A DNA stretch of 64,000 nt from Orbilia blumenaviensis (lineage: Eukaryota > Ascomycota > Orbiliomycetes > Orbiliales > Orbiliaceae): assembly GCA_036872755.1 (NCBI GenBank), contig JAVHNS010000001.1:2046001-2110000 (forward strand), read 5' to 3'. Numbering within the stretch: the first letter of the stretch is position 1; each line of letters begins with the position of its first letter. The position numbers and the translations under genes are program-made. Below, piece after piece: positions 47,031-57,528 of this stretch. The notes under the pieces were generated by a model, which worked only from the letters and a program-made list of their open reading frames with translations, was not told where the DNA came from and searched no databases.

Positions 47031-48192
47031 CATGATGACTTGTGAGTGCTGTCGGGACCTCATTGCATAGTTCGTGCATGATAGGCACTTTGGTACCCTG
47101 AAATACAGGCACTGCAGTGCTGCATTGCCGATGTGATATGCATCTGGAAGACCCAAATGGCGCCCATACATTAACTTCAGGTATCCGTGATATCAATAAT
47201 GTTCCCTCTTCAAAATTTGCCGTGATTCTTTGTTAGCCTTCCAGCCTTCTGCTTTTAACCTGTAGCCATCCCTTTCCTTTTTACCTTTTGTTATATACAC
47301 CTCAGCACTATCGTATTGCGATATAATTATAATTGAAGTCCAGCGAGTTCCTGCCACGATCCCTGGGCGGTGCAACAGCCCGCAGATGAAACGGAAAACC
47401 AGGGATTACCTGCTGCGTTCGGCTCGCCAAGCCAGGAATCTAGGCCGGTGGTTTCCAGCCAAAACCAGCTGGCCAAACGTGGGGCAAAGCTAAACTGGCG
47501 TCGTCATTAAAAATCAAGCTTGCCAGCTCGAAGAGTGTGTGCACTACTCAAATCAACTGGTCGCGAAAGAGATCTCGGGCGTTAAAGCGGTGTCCTGGCT
47601 GGACAATATTGATTGTCAACGACCCTGCCTTGCTGGCTGTCATGCGCCAATAATGGCCGCACCAGTCTTATACCTGTCCTGCTCTCCCCCGTCCCTCCTT
47701 GGAACTGCTTTCCGAAGCTACTTAACTTACCTAAGTACCTAGGTACCTACCTAACTTACCAGCTATGATATCTAAGCCTCTGCCTCAAATCCTCCGTGCA
47801 GTATAGACGGGTCCTTGTTCTTCTCGTTCTTTGTCTACTTTTGCAGTAAATCGTTACTCCCATACATACACACGCACACACTCTTTCCCTTAGCATTGAA
47901 TCCTTGGGATCTTATAATTAAGTGTCTGTTCCTGTTTTGGTGGGAAACCCCGCCCTTATCTTCGTTGTCATTTTCCAAGATCGACCGGTCCAGAGGGTGC
48001 GTTTAGGCTCGGCCTGTTCGTCGTCTTGTTTCGTTCGTCCTCTCCCATATCCACGGTTTAAGCTCCAGCAGCAGCAGCACCCTGTTCTTACCTCGACATC
48101 TCTAAACCACTCACATCTCATCAAACAAACACCTTCTGCAAATACACTTCTCAACCTCTGTTACACCACCTGCATATCTATCTGCGTACACG
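47031..48192. other. Intergenic with TACCTAGGTA cluster, 5' leader of AMSH gene
   Basis: No supportable gene. Around 47725-47760 are overlapping CTTACCTAAGTACC / TACCTAGGTA / GTACCTACCT units. Closer to the next start (47810-48190) the plus strand is pyrimidine-rich, typical of a fungal 5' UTR. Confidence 0.55.
47736..47745. repeat. TACCTAGGTA palindrome, copy 4
   Basis: Exact 10-bp palindrome in a denser run of related half-sites (TACCTA, TTACCT) about 450 bp upstream of the AMSH-type gene. Confidence 0.9.
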
Positions 48193-50418
48193 ATGAGCAG
48201 GACTGTGTTCCACGGATCGTCTTCCGGCCCACCGGTGCCGTCTAAGGAAATCTCGCGGCGAGCTACGGACTACGAGTATAGCGACCAAATATCTCTATCA
48301 GCATGGCTCCGAACGGCATCCACACTTCTCCGGGAGGTTTGTTTCTCCTCCAGCTAGCTTGGGACCCTTTAAAATCGCGTAGCACTTATAGCTGACTATT
48401 TTCTCGCTCTTTTCTGATGTCCAGGCGGAGGTTTATTTCAAAGAAGGCAATGAGGAACAGGCCTTCCTGCTCTACATGCGGCATATGGAGTATGTATCTT
48501 CCAAAACACATGATGCTTAACTATCTCAGTCACGAGTGGTTTTAGACCTCGACAATGTGCTAATCTCTCCCCGTAAAGTCTGATAGTAACGCATCTCCCG
48601 TCCCATCCGCAAGCCCGAGAACCCCGATATGAGAAAATGCTGGTGGATATGAATACGGTAATTTGGAAATCTACAATACCCGTTACCTAGGTATATACTA
48701 GGGTGTTATTCAAAAACTGACATTTCGGGATTTTTTTCTATTAGAAATTTCCCGCGATAGCAGGACGGATGGAGAAACTTAAAGCGAATATCAACTCGAG
48801 ATATGATGCTTATCAGCGGGAACGGCAACGGCAATCAATTAGGGAACAAGAAGAACAGGCTCTGCTGCGGCAGCAGCGGCGGAGTCGCGGATCGTCGATA
48901 TCCTCGAATGGCTCTACTTCGGCATACGGGCAATATATTAACTCGGCCGACAGTCGAACTTCGTATTTCTCAGACCAGCAGAGTAGCAGAGGGCGGCCGG
49001 GTGAGTTGGAGAAGGTGGGAAGGAGGCTTAGCATGCAAACTTCTCATAGCTCTGGTACGTCGCCCAGCATACACCCGGCTTTCACATCGAAGGAGCATTT
49101 CGAAGAGCACGGGTGGAGTTATGAACCAGCGACTCCGACGGTGTCTGAGTCATCTGGGAGCAGGAGGATCTCGTGGAAGAAGCAGGAAGATGAGTTTGAT
49201 CTGCAAAAGAGACTGCAGGAGCTACAACTGCGAACTCAGACGCCAGTGCCACTCGCTCTGCAGGCAGGACAATCGAAACAGGAGAAGGAGAAGGAGAAGG
49301 AAAAGGAGAAGGATAAAGGAGGGCTGGGAACTCTGAAAGCTTTGGAGGCTAAAGTTACGCCACGGCCGGTTTCGATGCCATACCCGCTACTGGAAACTAA
49401 AGCTCGCACGGAGTATCCCATGGTTCCAAAACGAGCGCCATATCCTGGGATCCCAACTCAGCTACCGAACATAGATGATTTCGCGAACCCTTCGAAGCTC
49501 GAGCAGTACCGGCATTCTCTTGATCGTCAGCCAACACTCCCTCCAAAGATTAGGGATGACCTTGATCCAAATTACATTGCACCAAGGGCATCGATGGGGC
49601 CGATGGGGCCGATGGGGTCGATGGGGTCGATGGGACCGATGGGACCTCCTCCTCGACCAATGAAAGACAGAATGCCTTCGACACCCTCTGCTCCTACCCC
49701 GTTCCCACATAGACCCGGTCCCATGATGGAGCCACCACCGCCAGAGAAGCCGAAGCGGAAACATACCTTTGAATGTGTAGCATTTACCGAACGGGGGGAT
49801 CCATTGCGAACGATATTTATTCCGAAGGATTTGAGAACAGAGTTCCTTGCGATAGCCGATCGAAATACGAGGAGGAATCTCGAGACATGCGGTATCCTCG
49901 CAGGGTTTCTCAGGGATAACGCCTTGTTTGTCAACAGGCTTGTGATACCTCAACAAGAGTCGACCTCAGATACTTGTAATATGACGGATGAGCCGGCTCT
50001 GTTTGATTATATCGACCAAGAGGACCTGATGGTGTTGGGGTGGATTCACACGCATCCGACACAAACCTGCTTTATGAGCTCTGTGGACCTGCATACGCAT
50101 TACGGGTTCCAGATGATGTTGCCGGAGTGCATTGCGATTGTTTGCGCCCCGAATCATGATCCATCGTAAGTATCTCTTATAATATATAGACCTTTATACA
50201 CATAATTTGAATGGGACATATGCTAACATCATAATCATAGGTATGGTATCTTCCGACTGACTGATCCTGAAGGGCTCAAGACTATCAAGAACTGCACGAA
50301 TAAGGGATTGTTTCACCCCCATTCCAGCCCTGATGTCTACACGGATGCTATCAGACCAGGACATGTTTGTGAGGTTGACAAGTTGCGGTTCAAGATACAC
50401 GATCTTCGAACCCAGTAA
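48193..50418 (+). CDS. sst2: AMSH/Sst2-type JAMM deubiquitinase
   Basis: Zinc metalloprotease that cuts K63-linked ubiquitin chains at endosomes with ESCRT-0/STAM (family knowledge). Exons 48193-48336, 48425-48489, 48579-48657, 48745-50165 and 50241-50418, all GT-AG, give 628 aa. Residues about 25-115 match the N-terminal USP8/AMSH dimerisation helix region (SLSAWLRTASTLLREAEVYF, YLLYMRHM-like FLLYMRHMD). A long disordered middle carries a KEKEKEKEKEKDK microsatellite and MGP/MGS repeats. The JAMM domain (about 425-600) has the full zinc set His531, His533, Ser541, Asp544 in HTHPTQTCFMSSVD, with NLETCGILAG and QESTSDTCNMTDE, plus the AMSH-specific insertion. The last exon restores YGIFRLTDPEGLKTIKNC. 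The upstream Glu needed for catalysis falls in the ETCGIL region. Confidence 0.95.
48684..48693. repeat. TACCTAGGTA palindrome, copy 5
   Basis: Exact 10-bp palindrome inside intron 3 (48658-48744) of the AMSH-type gene, the only copy inside a gene, still non-coding. Confidence 0.88.
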
Positions 50419-52254
50419 ACTGTTCTAGCCGTCTACCACTCCGCAGTATGCCCAGTGCGAGGCCGTTTCTCTCGTTATCAAGAGGATCGGGTCACCGATT
50501 AGCACTCGCTGTCTAACTGGCATATATATACGCTACTTGACGTATCTCATCACTACTTCGTCAAAGGGTGTCTTTCTCTCTTCCTTTTCTGTGGACTTTT
50601 GCATTCGTTGCTAGCACCATATTTATTGTCCCGCTTTATCACCTTTCCGCACCATTAACCCTTTTTTCAAAACTTCCAAACACCCATTCACACTCTTATT
50701 TCATTTACAGGGCGTTTTCAGGAGCAACAAATCTTAGCTGCATGTCCGGGGGAGGCTTTTCTTTCCGTTTTCTGTCGTGCCCCATTCCCATAGTATTTTG
50801 GCCATGGTCATGCTTTTAGCCTGTCGTTTTTTCCTCTTCTCTTTTCTTCTACTTTTTTTTCTTGTTTCTATTCTTTGCACAGTATACTACTTAGTTATAG
50901 CACTTTATCATATTTGGACAAACACCGGAGAGGCTGTATTGTTTTTACCGTATAGCCAGCATTGGGGGTGGGTATGATTGCGCCGAATTAGAACTCGGAT
51001 ATATTTTACATCTGTTCCCAGTAATTTTTGTCTCGTATAGTATTTTTTATTTTTATTAGTTTTATTTTAAGTTTTAAATAGGTTCATGTCCCCATAACAA
51101 ACCCGTTTAAACATGCTCGTGGGGGGCTAAAAATAACGGGCAAACGTGTCGTGCATACGAATCCCTTTTTGTTAGCGCCGAAAGGTCGATGAGCCTGAAG
51201 CTTATGAGCGGAGGGTTTTATATTTATATTTCTGAGCCTGGACAGGTCGTGTAAGTAGTGTACCAGAACAATGTGTTTTTTTTAAATACTCCCTAATCTA
51301 ATTATATATATGGAGGTATTGTGAGGATGATAGTAAAGCTCGAATCGAGTCAAGGGAACGGACCATGGCCATGGCTATGGCCAGCCACCCAGCCGGGAAC
51401 CGCGGCGGGTTCTGTTGTGCGCCTGCATGAGCCGCCAACGTCCAAATTATCCCGAAGACCTAGGCAGGCTTACCCATGGGAGCTCTCTATCGCTCTGACG
51501 GTGGCGGTTCTAGGCCCGGCGATAGGCCGGTACCCACGTCAATGCTACCCAAGCCAGTTTAAGTACGAAGTGTACCTGCTAGCTAAGGTACCAGAAAACC
51601 AGACCAGTGAGCTAAAGGGTGTGGCCAAGCGAGCGGGAGTTGGACTTGCATTGGTTTACCCTCCTTCGTGGTTTCTTCGCAGCTTTAATTATTATTTTAT
51701 ATTCAACTTTCTTATCGTTTCTTATTTTACTTTTATTTTCCTGTGGCCAATCAGTGTATGGTAGATATGATGATACTGTAGCTAATGGATTATTCCATGC
51801 GAGGCCATGAGTAGCAACAATAGGTAGCGAAGCTGGGTTGGTTTGACTCTTGTATTTTTAGCAGAAGTCTTAACCGGGCTTGGCAAGGCCCTCCCTGGTT
51901 TTGAGCAACCTAGTCAGCCAACCAGCCAGCCAGCTCGCCCACCCGGCCTGCAAATCCTTGCCTGGCTGTCGCTCGGTCGGTCGGTGCGGACAGGCCTTCG
52001 AATTGCTCCAGTTTGGTCCAGCCCTTTGTCACCCGCACCATCAGATCAGGTTACAGATCAGGTACGGTAGCTGTAGCGCTATCGTCCTGTACGAGCTACA
52101 ACTTACTTGGTTACCGACCTTAGGTAAATAGCCTAGTTAGATCTTGGTGGTAGATAAGTGAGTGAGCGAGTGGATGAAGTGTGGTTAGTTAGGTTCAATC
52201 CAACTACCTTCTACTTGGTAAGTATCCGTCTCTAGCTCTCTGTCCATCACTTCG

Positions 52255-52385
52255 CATTCTCTCTCCTTCTCTCCTTCTCTCCTTCCAACGCCCGTCCGTT
52301 CCACCCCGTTCCTTATTTCTTTCGCCTCTCTTCTTCTCCTTCTCCTTCTCCTCCTTCTCCTCCTTCTCCTTCTCCCTCTCGGTCC
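52255..52385 (+). repeat. CT-rich microsatellite (CTCCTT-like)
   Basis: Long almost pure pyrimidine stretch with CTCCTT and TTCTCCTTCTCC repeat phases; encodes poly-Arg on the other strand only by composition. Confidence 0.85.
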
Positions 52386-52852
52386 TCGTCCTAAGCTAGC
52401 TTCCCGCTCCTTCGAATTCTTCGACTGGTTGTCCACGCCTGCGCCTTTGGTTAGGCTGCCTTGCCCTGTCTGTCTGTCTATCTGTTCATCCAGCGTCTGC
52501 CTCGTTTTGTCAGCGAATTCGAGTTCTGATTCGAAAGCGAAAGCAAATCAGAGCAGTGTGCACCGGCTTGGCTTATCGAGCTATCGGTATCGGTACATAC
52601 CTATCTACCTACCTAGCTTACCTACATAGTATATATAGGTAGTAGTGGTAACGGTAAAAACACGGTTTGCTCGCAGACTTCCTTTAACTTAATTCGACCA
52701 CCCACCAACAGCACAGGTGCAGCTAGCTAGCTACTTGTGGCCTCTCGACAAAGCTTCGTGTCCCTGAAAACTAACACCTTCAAGGATCCCCGTTCTCAGT
52801 TGGCCATTTGAGTTCCTTCTGTTCTCTCCTGTTGTTTCCCCTCGAAAGAAGA

Positions 52853-52862
52853 TACCTAGGTA
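52853..52862. repeat. TACCTAGGTA palindrome, copy 6
   Basis: Exact 10-bp palindrome directly next to a TA microsatellite. Confidence 0.9.
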
Positions 52863-52902
52863 CATATATATATAAATACCTATATATATATATATATATA
52901 TA
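52863..52902 (+). repeat. TA-rich microsatellite
   Basis: Two blocks of alternating TA separated by AAATACC; a simple repeat upstream of eIF2A. Confidence 0.85.
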
Positions 52903-53167
52903 CGTGAACATAGAAGGATTCCACCCACGGCCTTTTAGGACTTGAACATCGTCTCTGTATTCTTTCGTAAGATCGAATAAACCAACCGTCTTGGGAATCT
53001 ATTCTTTTTCTTCTTTTCTTCTTGTAGTCCAAAGGAACTTTACTGTCTCCCCAAAAACTGCACAAAGTTTTCCAAAGTTTTTTTTGGTGAAGTGTCTTCT
53101 GCTGCTTGACCAGAAAAGCCTAGTCCGAAACATCCCACCATTTGGCGACTCGATTATTTAAGTTAAG

Positions 53168-53195
53168 AAAAAAAAAAAAAAAAAAAAAAAAAAAA
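53168..53195 (+). repeat. Poly-A tract (A28)
   Basis: Twenty-eight consecutive A residues about 610 bp upstream of the eIF2A start codon; simple repeat. Confidence 0.95.
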
Positions 53196-53805
53196 GTGTT
53201 CTGGATCCAGCCTCGACAGAACTTGACCTGACTTACCTCTTCTCGATTCTATCCCCAGCTCAGCTCAGCTCTTTCTCTCCTGTCCCTCCCACTCCCACCT
53301 CCCGATCTCGATCCCCTTCCCTCTTGGAATAACAAAATCACCCTCTTTGCTTTCGAAGGCAGCTAGGTTTTTTTTCGCTTTCCTTGCTTCTCGACAGCCA
53401 GTCAGTCAGGATAGAGTGTGGCACTGCTGCTTTTGTATCTGACCGTCCCAGCCCACACGTTCCGTGCATAAACGACAGGAGTAATCAATCAAACCGACTC
53501 GAGTCTCAGAGTATCGAATCGAGAGTGCCTTGCAGCTCAAATTGCTTACCCGACCCTCGGCCTTTGATCATCCAGTCTCTCTCTCTCTCTTCCTCTCTAC
53601 CAGACTTTACACAGCTGTGGTTCCTTTGGACGGTGCCAACTATCAATTCGCCACCACCCCACCCACCTACCTCAACGCTTCATCATCTTTCTTTCTCTCT
53701 TTCTTCTGTCCTGATTTCTCTCCTTTTTACCTCTGGAGCTTCTGAGATAGACCAAGTCGACACAACCGCTATCGTGCACACGCGCTATCATTCCAATATA
53801 TCGCC

Positions 53806-56566
53806 ATGTCTTTGACACAGTTCGCCTGTCAGTTCCGGTTGCTTCCTGTTCACTCGTAGTTTGTGTCGCTTGAGCTAACCATCTTCGACCCACAGACCGT
53901 ACCCAGAAAACAATTGGGATCACGGAAGGCTTTCCCGAGTACGAAGCATTATCTGGTTTCGGCAGGTAAGGGATACTCTTTCGCTTACACGTTATCTCGA
54001 CGATGGAAATAGTGGAGAGCTAGCTAGCTGACATTCGTCCGTGGGACACGTATCTTTAGACCTGAGGGTACTCTTCGATGTTGTACATACTCTCCTGACG
54101 GCCGATACTTTGCCTACGCTTCTTCTGAGAAGTATGCCATCGCCTTGCTTTGATTGAGACGAGGTTTTGCTTGATGGATTCCTAACTTGGTGGATTTTAG
54201 TGTCACACTCATTGACGCAAATACTGGTCTGGTACATCTGGTTCTCCCGGCGCCAACAGTACATGAGCTGGAATTCTCTCCTAGAGGGAGCTTTATCACT
54301 ACATGGGAAAGGCCGAGTATGTTGCCACTGAGAATGGCCTGTCCGATGAACTGGGGATCTCTTATACTGACTGAATTTTGGCGGGATATTAGCTAAGCTT
54401 GAGGATGGGAACGCGGCTAAGAATCTGAAGGTCTGGAGAACGGAAGATGGCGAGCTGGCTGTTTCTTTCGTCCAGAAGGCTGTATCCGCTTCGTAAGGCC
54501 ATACCTTCGTGCGCACCTAACTATTCTACATTCCTAGTACTAATGCCTGCCACAGGAGCATTCAATATACCTTCGACGAGAAGTATTGCGCACGAGCCAC
54601 TACGAATGAGATCGCCTTCTACGAAACTGCCAACATGAACACTGTTTGGGAGCATTTGCGAGTTGAAGGAGTTACTGAATTCAAGCTATCTCCGGGAGAA
54701 AACTACCACGTTGCCATTTTCGTGCCGGAGAAGCAGGGCCGTCCTGCTAAAGCTGCTGTCTATGCAGTTCCAAACTTCTCAGCACCGCTAATGACGAAGT
54801 CATTCTTTAAAGCGGATAAGATTCAGTTTAATTGGAACAATGCTGGCACCGCTGTCTTATTCCTTAGTCAGACCGAAGTTGACAAGACCAATAAGAACTA
54901 CTACGGCGAGACGAATCTGTATTTGATGAACGTGACTGCGAATGTCGACGCTAGGGTTACTCTAGGTACTGTAGCTTGGGTGTACACAATTTGGGATCCG
55001 GGGTGCTAACAGAGGCGGTGATTGATATAGACAAGGAGGGTCCTATTTCCGACTTCACGTGGTCTCCTAGCTCCCAGGAGTTCGTTGTCGTTTATGGATA
55101 TATGCCGGCGAAAACTACATTCTTTGATGCGAAAGCCAACCCGGTTAACAGCCTCCCACTCGCTCCTCGAAACACCGTACTCTATTCGCCTCACGGTCGC
55201 CTGTTGCTTGTTGCTGGATTCGGCAATCTGCAGGGACAGATGGACATATACGACAGGGTCAATGGCATGCGCAAGCTTGCTACCTTCGAGGCCAGTAACG
55301 CCACTGTTTGCCGCTGGAGTCCCGATGGAAAGCACATCTTGACGGCTACGACGAGTCCACGATTGAGAGTCGACAATGGTGTGAAGGTATGGTATGCATT
55401 ATCTGGTGATCTGATGTATACCGAGGAGATGACGGAACTCTACGATGTGAGTGGTGAATGAACGATATTAAGACACCAAATCGCGGACAGTTTGGGACTA
55501 ACATGAAGATTAGGTTCGATGGAGACCACAAGATGCTGGTAAATACCCAATTGGTGCTACTTTACCACCCCCGCCAGCCCCACACAGCTCGGCTATCGGT
55601 CACAAGTCTGCGACACCAGCGAAGCCGGCAGGTGCGTATCGTCCACCACACGCACGTGGCTCAGCAACCCCGCTTCATTTCAAGCGTGAGGACGAAGGCG
55701 GGGCCGCTCACGTCGCTGGAAGCAGCGTATTGTTCGGCAACGGGAGTTCCGAGGGAACCAACGGCTTTGGAAAACCTCGCAAGCGTGAGGTACCCGGCGC
55801 CACACCTGCGGCAGTTCCAGGTGCTGCGCCTGGCGGGGGAGTCAGCTTGGAAGGATCCGGAGTCGGCAAGGACGGTGAGGGGCTCAGCAAAAGCGCTCTT
55901 AAGAATAAGAAGAAACGTGAGGCTGCTAAGAAGGCCAAAGAGGCGCAAGCTGCAGAAGCTGCTGCGAATGGAGAAAGTGGGCAAGGTGAAACTTCGACTA
56001 ATGGGCAAACCCTTGCACCCGGAAACGCTCCTAACAAGGGTGGTCGACGGGATCACAGCAGGACCCGCAGTCGGAGCAGAGGACCACCTCGTCAGGGAGG
56101 CCCAGGTGGGAATGGACACCATCGGGAGGGATCGGGGTCACTTGGTCAGGCACTCAAGGAGCACCACCCCAGACATAGGTCTCCAGCTCCTGGTGGTCAC
56201 CCACAGCGCCAACGATCTCAGCGCAAGAAGAAAGAGGATGGCGGGAACCCAGACGGAGGAGAACAACCTAACCCAGTCGCTCCAAATGCTCCCACCGGAA
56301 ACGGAGGGCCACAGCATCCGCGATTACGTCTACCTGTCCCACCACCACCCGAAGTCGAGATTACCAGCCCGATGACCCCGGTCACACCGGGCGGTGGAAC
56401 ACCCGAGGAAAAGAAGCAACGAAGCTTGCTCAAGAAACTTCGGGCCATTGAGGACCTGAAGATGAGGTTCGCTGGAGGCGAAAAGCTGGAAGATACTCAA
56501 ATCAAGAAGATCAATACTGAAGAATCAGTTCGCAAGGAATTGCAAGGACTGGGATGGCAGGGATGA
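53806..56566 (+). CDS. Eukaryotic translation initiation factor 2A (eIF2A)
   Basis: Monomeric factor able to bring initiator tRNA to the 40S subunit in alternative initiation; not the eIF2 trimer (family knowledge). Eight exons: 53806-53827, 53896-53965, 54060-54131, 54201-54316, 54393-54492, 54556-54965, 55031-55446 and 55514-56566, all GT-AG and in frame, give 752 aa. Residues 1-420 form the nine-bladed WD-like propeller, with CTYSPDGRYFAYAS, VTLIDANTGLVHL, LDKEGPISDFTWSP and CRWSPDGKHILTAT. The junction of exons 7 and 8 restores YDVRWRPQDAGKYP. A Pro/Ala/Gly/Arg-rich region (420-690) contains RSRSRGPP and Lys-rich KNKKKREAAKKAKEAQ. The C-terminal helix is typical (KKLRAIEDLKMRFAGGEKLE, ends ELQGLGWQG). 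Intron 4-6 junctions were chosen by frame and by family resemblance. Confidence 0.95.
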
Positions 56567-57528
56567 TCTACTTCGACGAATGGTCAAGACGACTGACGTA
56601 TGAACTTCGTTCGCTCGCCCATTACTTGCTCTTCACACTCAAACGCTTGCTATTTGATCCATTCATTCAGTTTTGGGTCCGCTAGGTATGATTAGGATTC
56701 AATATTTTCAGGACTCGCGAGGCCTTCCTTCATTTTTAGTCTTCTCTCTCCCTCTTTTTTTCTTTTTTTTTTCTTTTTTTTTTTTGTAGGGGAAAGGATA
56801 TTCACCATGAGCTACCAACCTTTGTTGGGTTCTACATAACGGTGGATTCGTGTACCATTAGTCCAGCTTCCGGACCTTGTTCTACCAAGGGAAGGTCTGT
56901 GTAAATCTACCTGCATCAATCAATTCTCTTAAGAGATTTGACTTGATCTCTTTAGCCTGGTCTCCTGGCTATTCCAACAATCAAAATCTCTCCTACTCCA
57001 CACAATGTGAAGCGGCCTCATAAGCTCATAGTTAGATCGTAAATTTTCAAGACCATTTAAAAAATTTTGTAGTCGTATATATACATGCCTACTTGGTATT
57101 CAATTAAACGATAGGTGCTGCAAGCATGCACCGTGCAGAATGGATCTATTCTTATCGACACGTGACCTGTCGCAGGTGCTAGCTTAAGCGAGCGCGTGCC
57201 TTTGGACGCGACTGAGATTCATCCAGGTTGTTGGGTCTCTTTCTATCCTGTTAGGGAGCTTCACGACTTTTAGAACTCCTTTCTTCACAACTTCGAGAGT
57301 TTGGATTCCACGCCACTCTTTGTAGGCGATATACCAATTCAAACGCCAGCTTACTACCCTCCTATCTTTCAGCTTACCTCAATAGATCACCGATAAAAGT
57401 CTTTTCTTCTTCTTCTCTTGAATTGGTTTTGGAGCTCACTCGACTAGTACTCCCACTCTTCCCAAGCTCCCTTCGCAAGCTTCCCACTTTTTTTTTTTTT
57501 TTTTTTTTTTTGACCAAAGATATCAATT
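56567..57528. other. Intergenic between eIF2A and MSH2
   Basis: This holds the eIF2A 3' UTR and MSH2 promoter. T-rich runs occur at 56755-56786 and a T24 tract at 57488-57511, 17 nt before the MSH2 ATG. Confidence 0.6.
57488..57511 (+). repeat. Poly-T tract (T24) in the MSH2 leader
   Basis: Twenty-four consecutive T residues end 17 nt before the MSH2 start codon. On the transcript this is a long poly-U tract immediately 5' of the initiation site, unless an unseen leader intron ends here (poly-T would then be followed by an AG; none lies between the tract and the ATG other than within AAAGATATC). Confidence 0.95.

Larger units (their letters stand above)
50419..53805. other. 3.4-kb interval upstream of eIF2A, with simple repeats
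   Basis: No supportable coding gene. Listed repeats: CTCCTT-rich tract at about 52255-52385, TA repeat at about 52863-52902, A28 at 53168-53195 and CT-rich leader at about 53570-53730. One TACCTAGGTA palindrome is at 52853-52862. Stretches such as 51320-51760 have open frames but no family resemblance. Confidence 0.55.

Noticed and set aside
49462..49956. 164-codon antisense ORF
   Set aside because: It is antisense to the AMSH exon and its His/Arg repeats mirror the MGP/MGS-coding repeat.
51321..51764. 147-codon plus-strand ORF with hydrophobic end
   Set aside because: Hydrophobic tail derives from T-rich DNA and the rest has no family resemblance or splice partner.
52150..52215. Possible tRNA B box (GGTTCAATCC)
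   Set aside because: No matching A box, anticodon arm or acceptor stem could be built around it.
55458..56375. 305-codon plus-strand ORF overlapping the last eIF2A exon
   Set aside because: It lies in another frame over the Arg/Gly/Pro-rich coding sequence, starts inside an intron and has no recognisable domain; a composition artefact.
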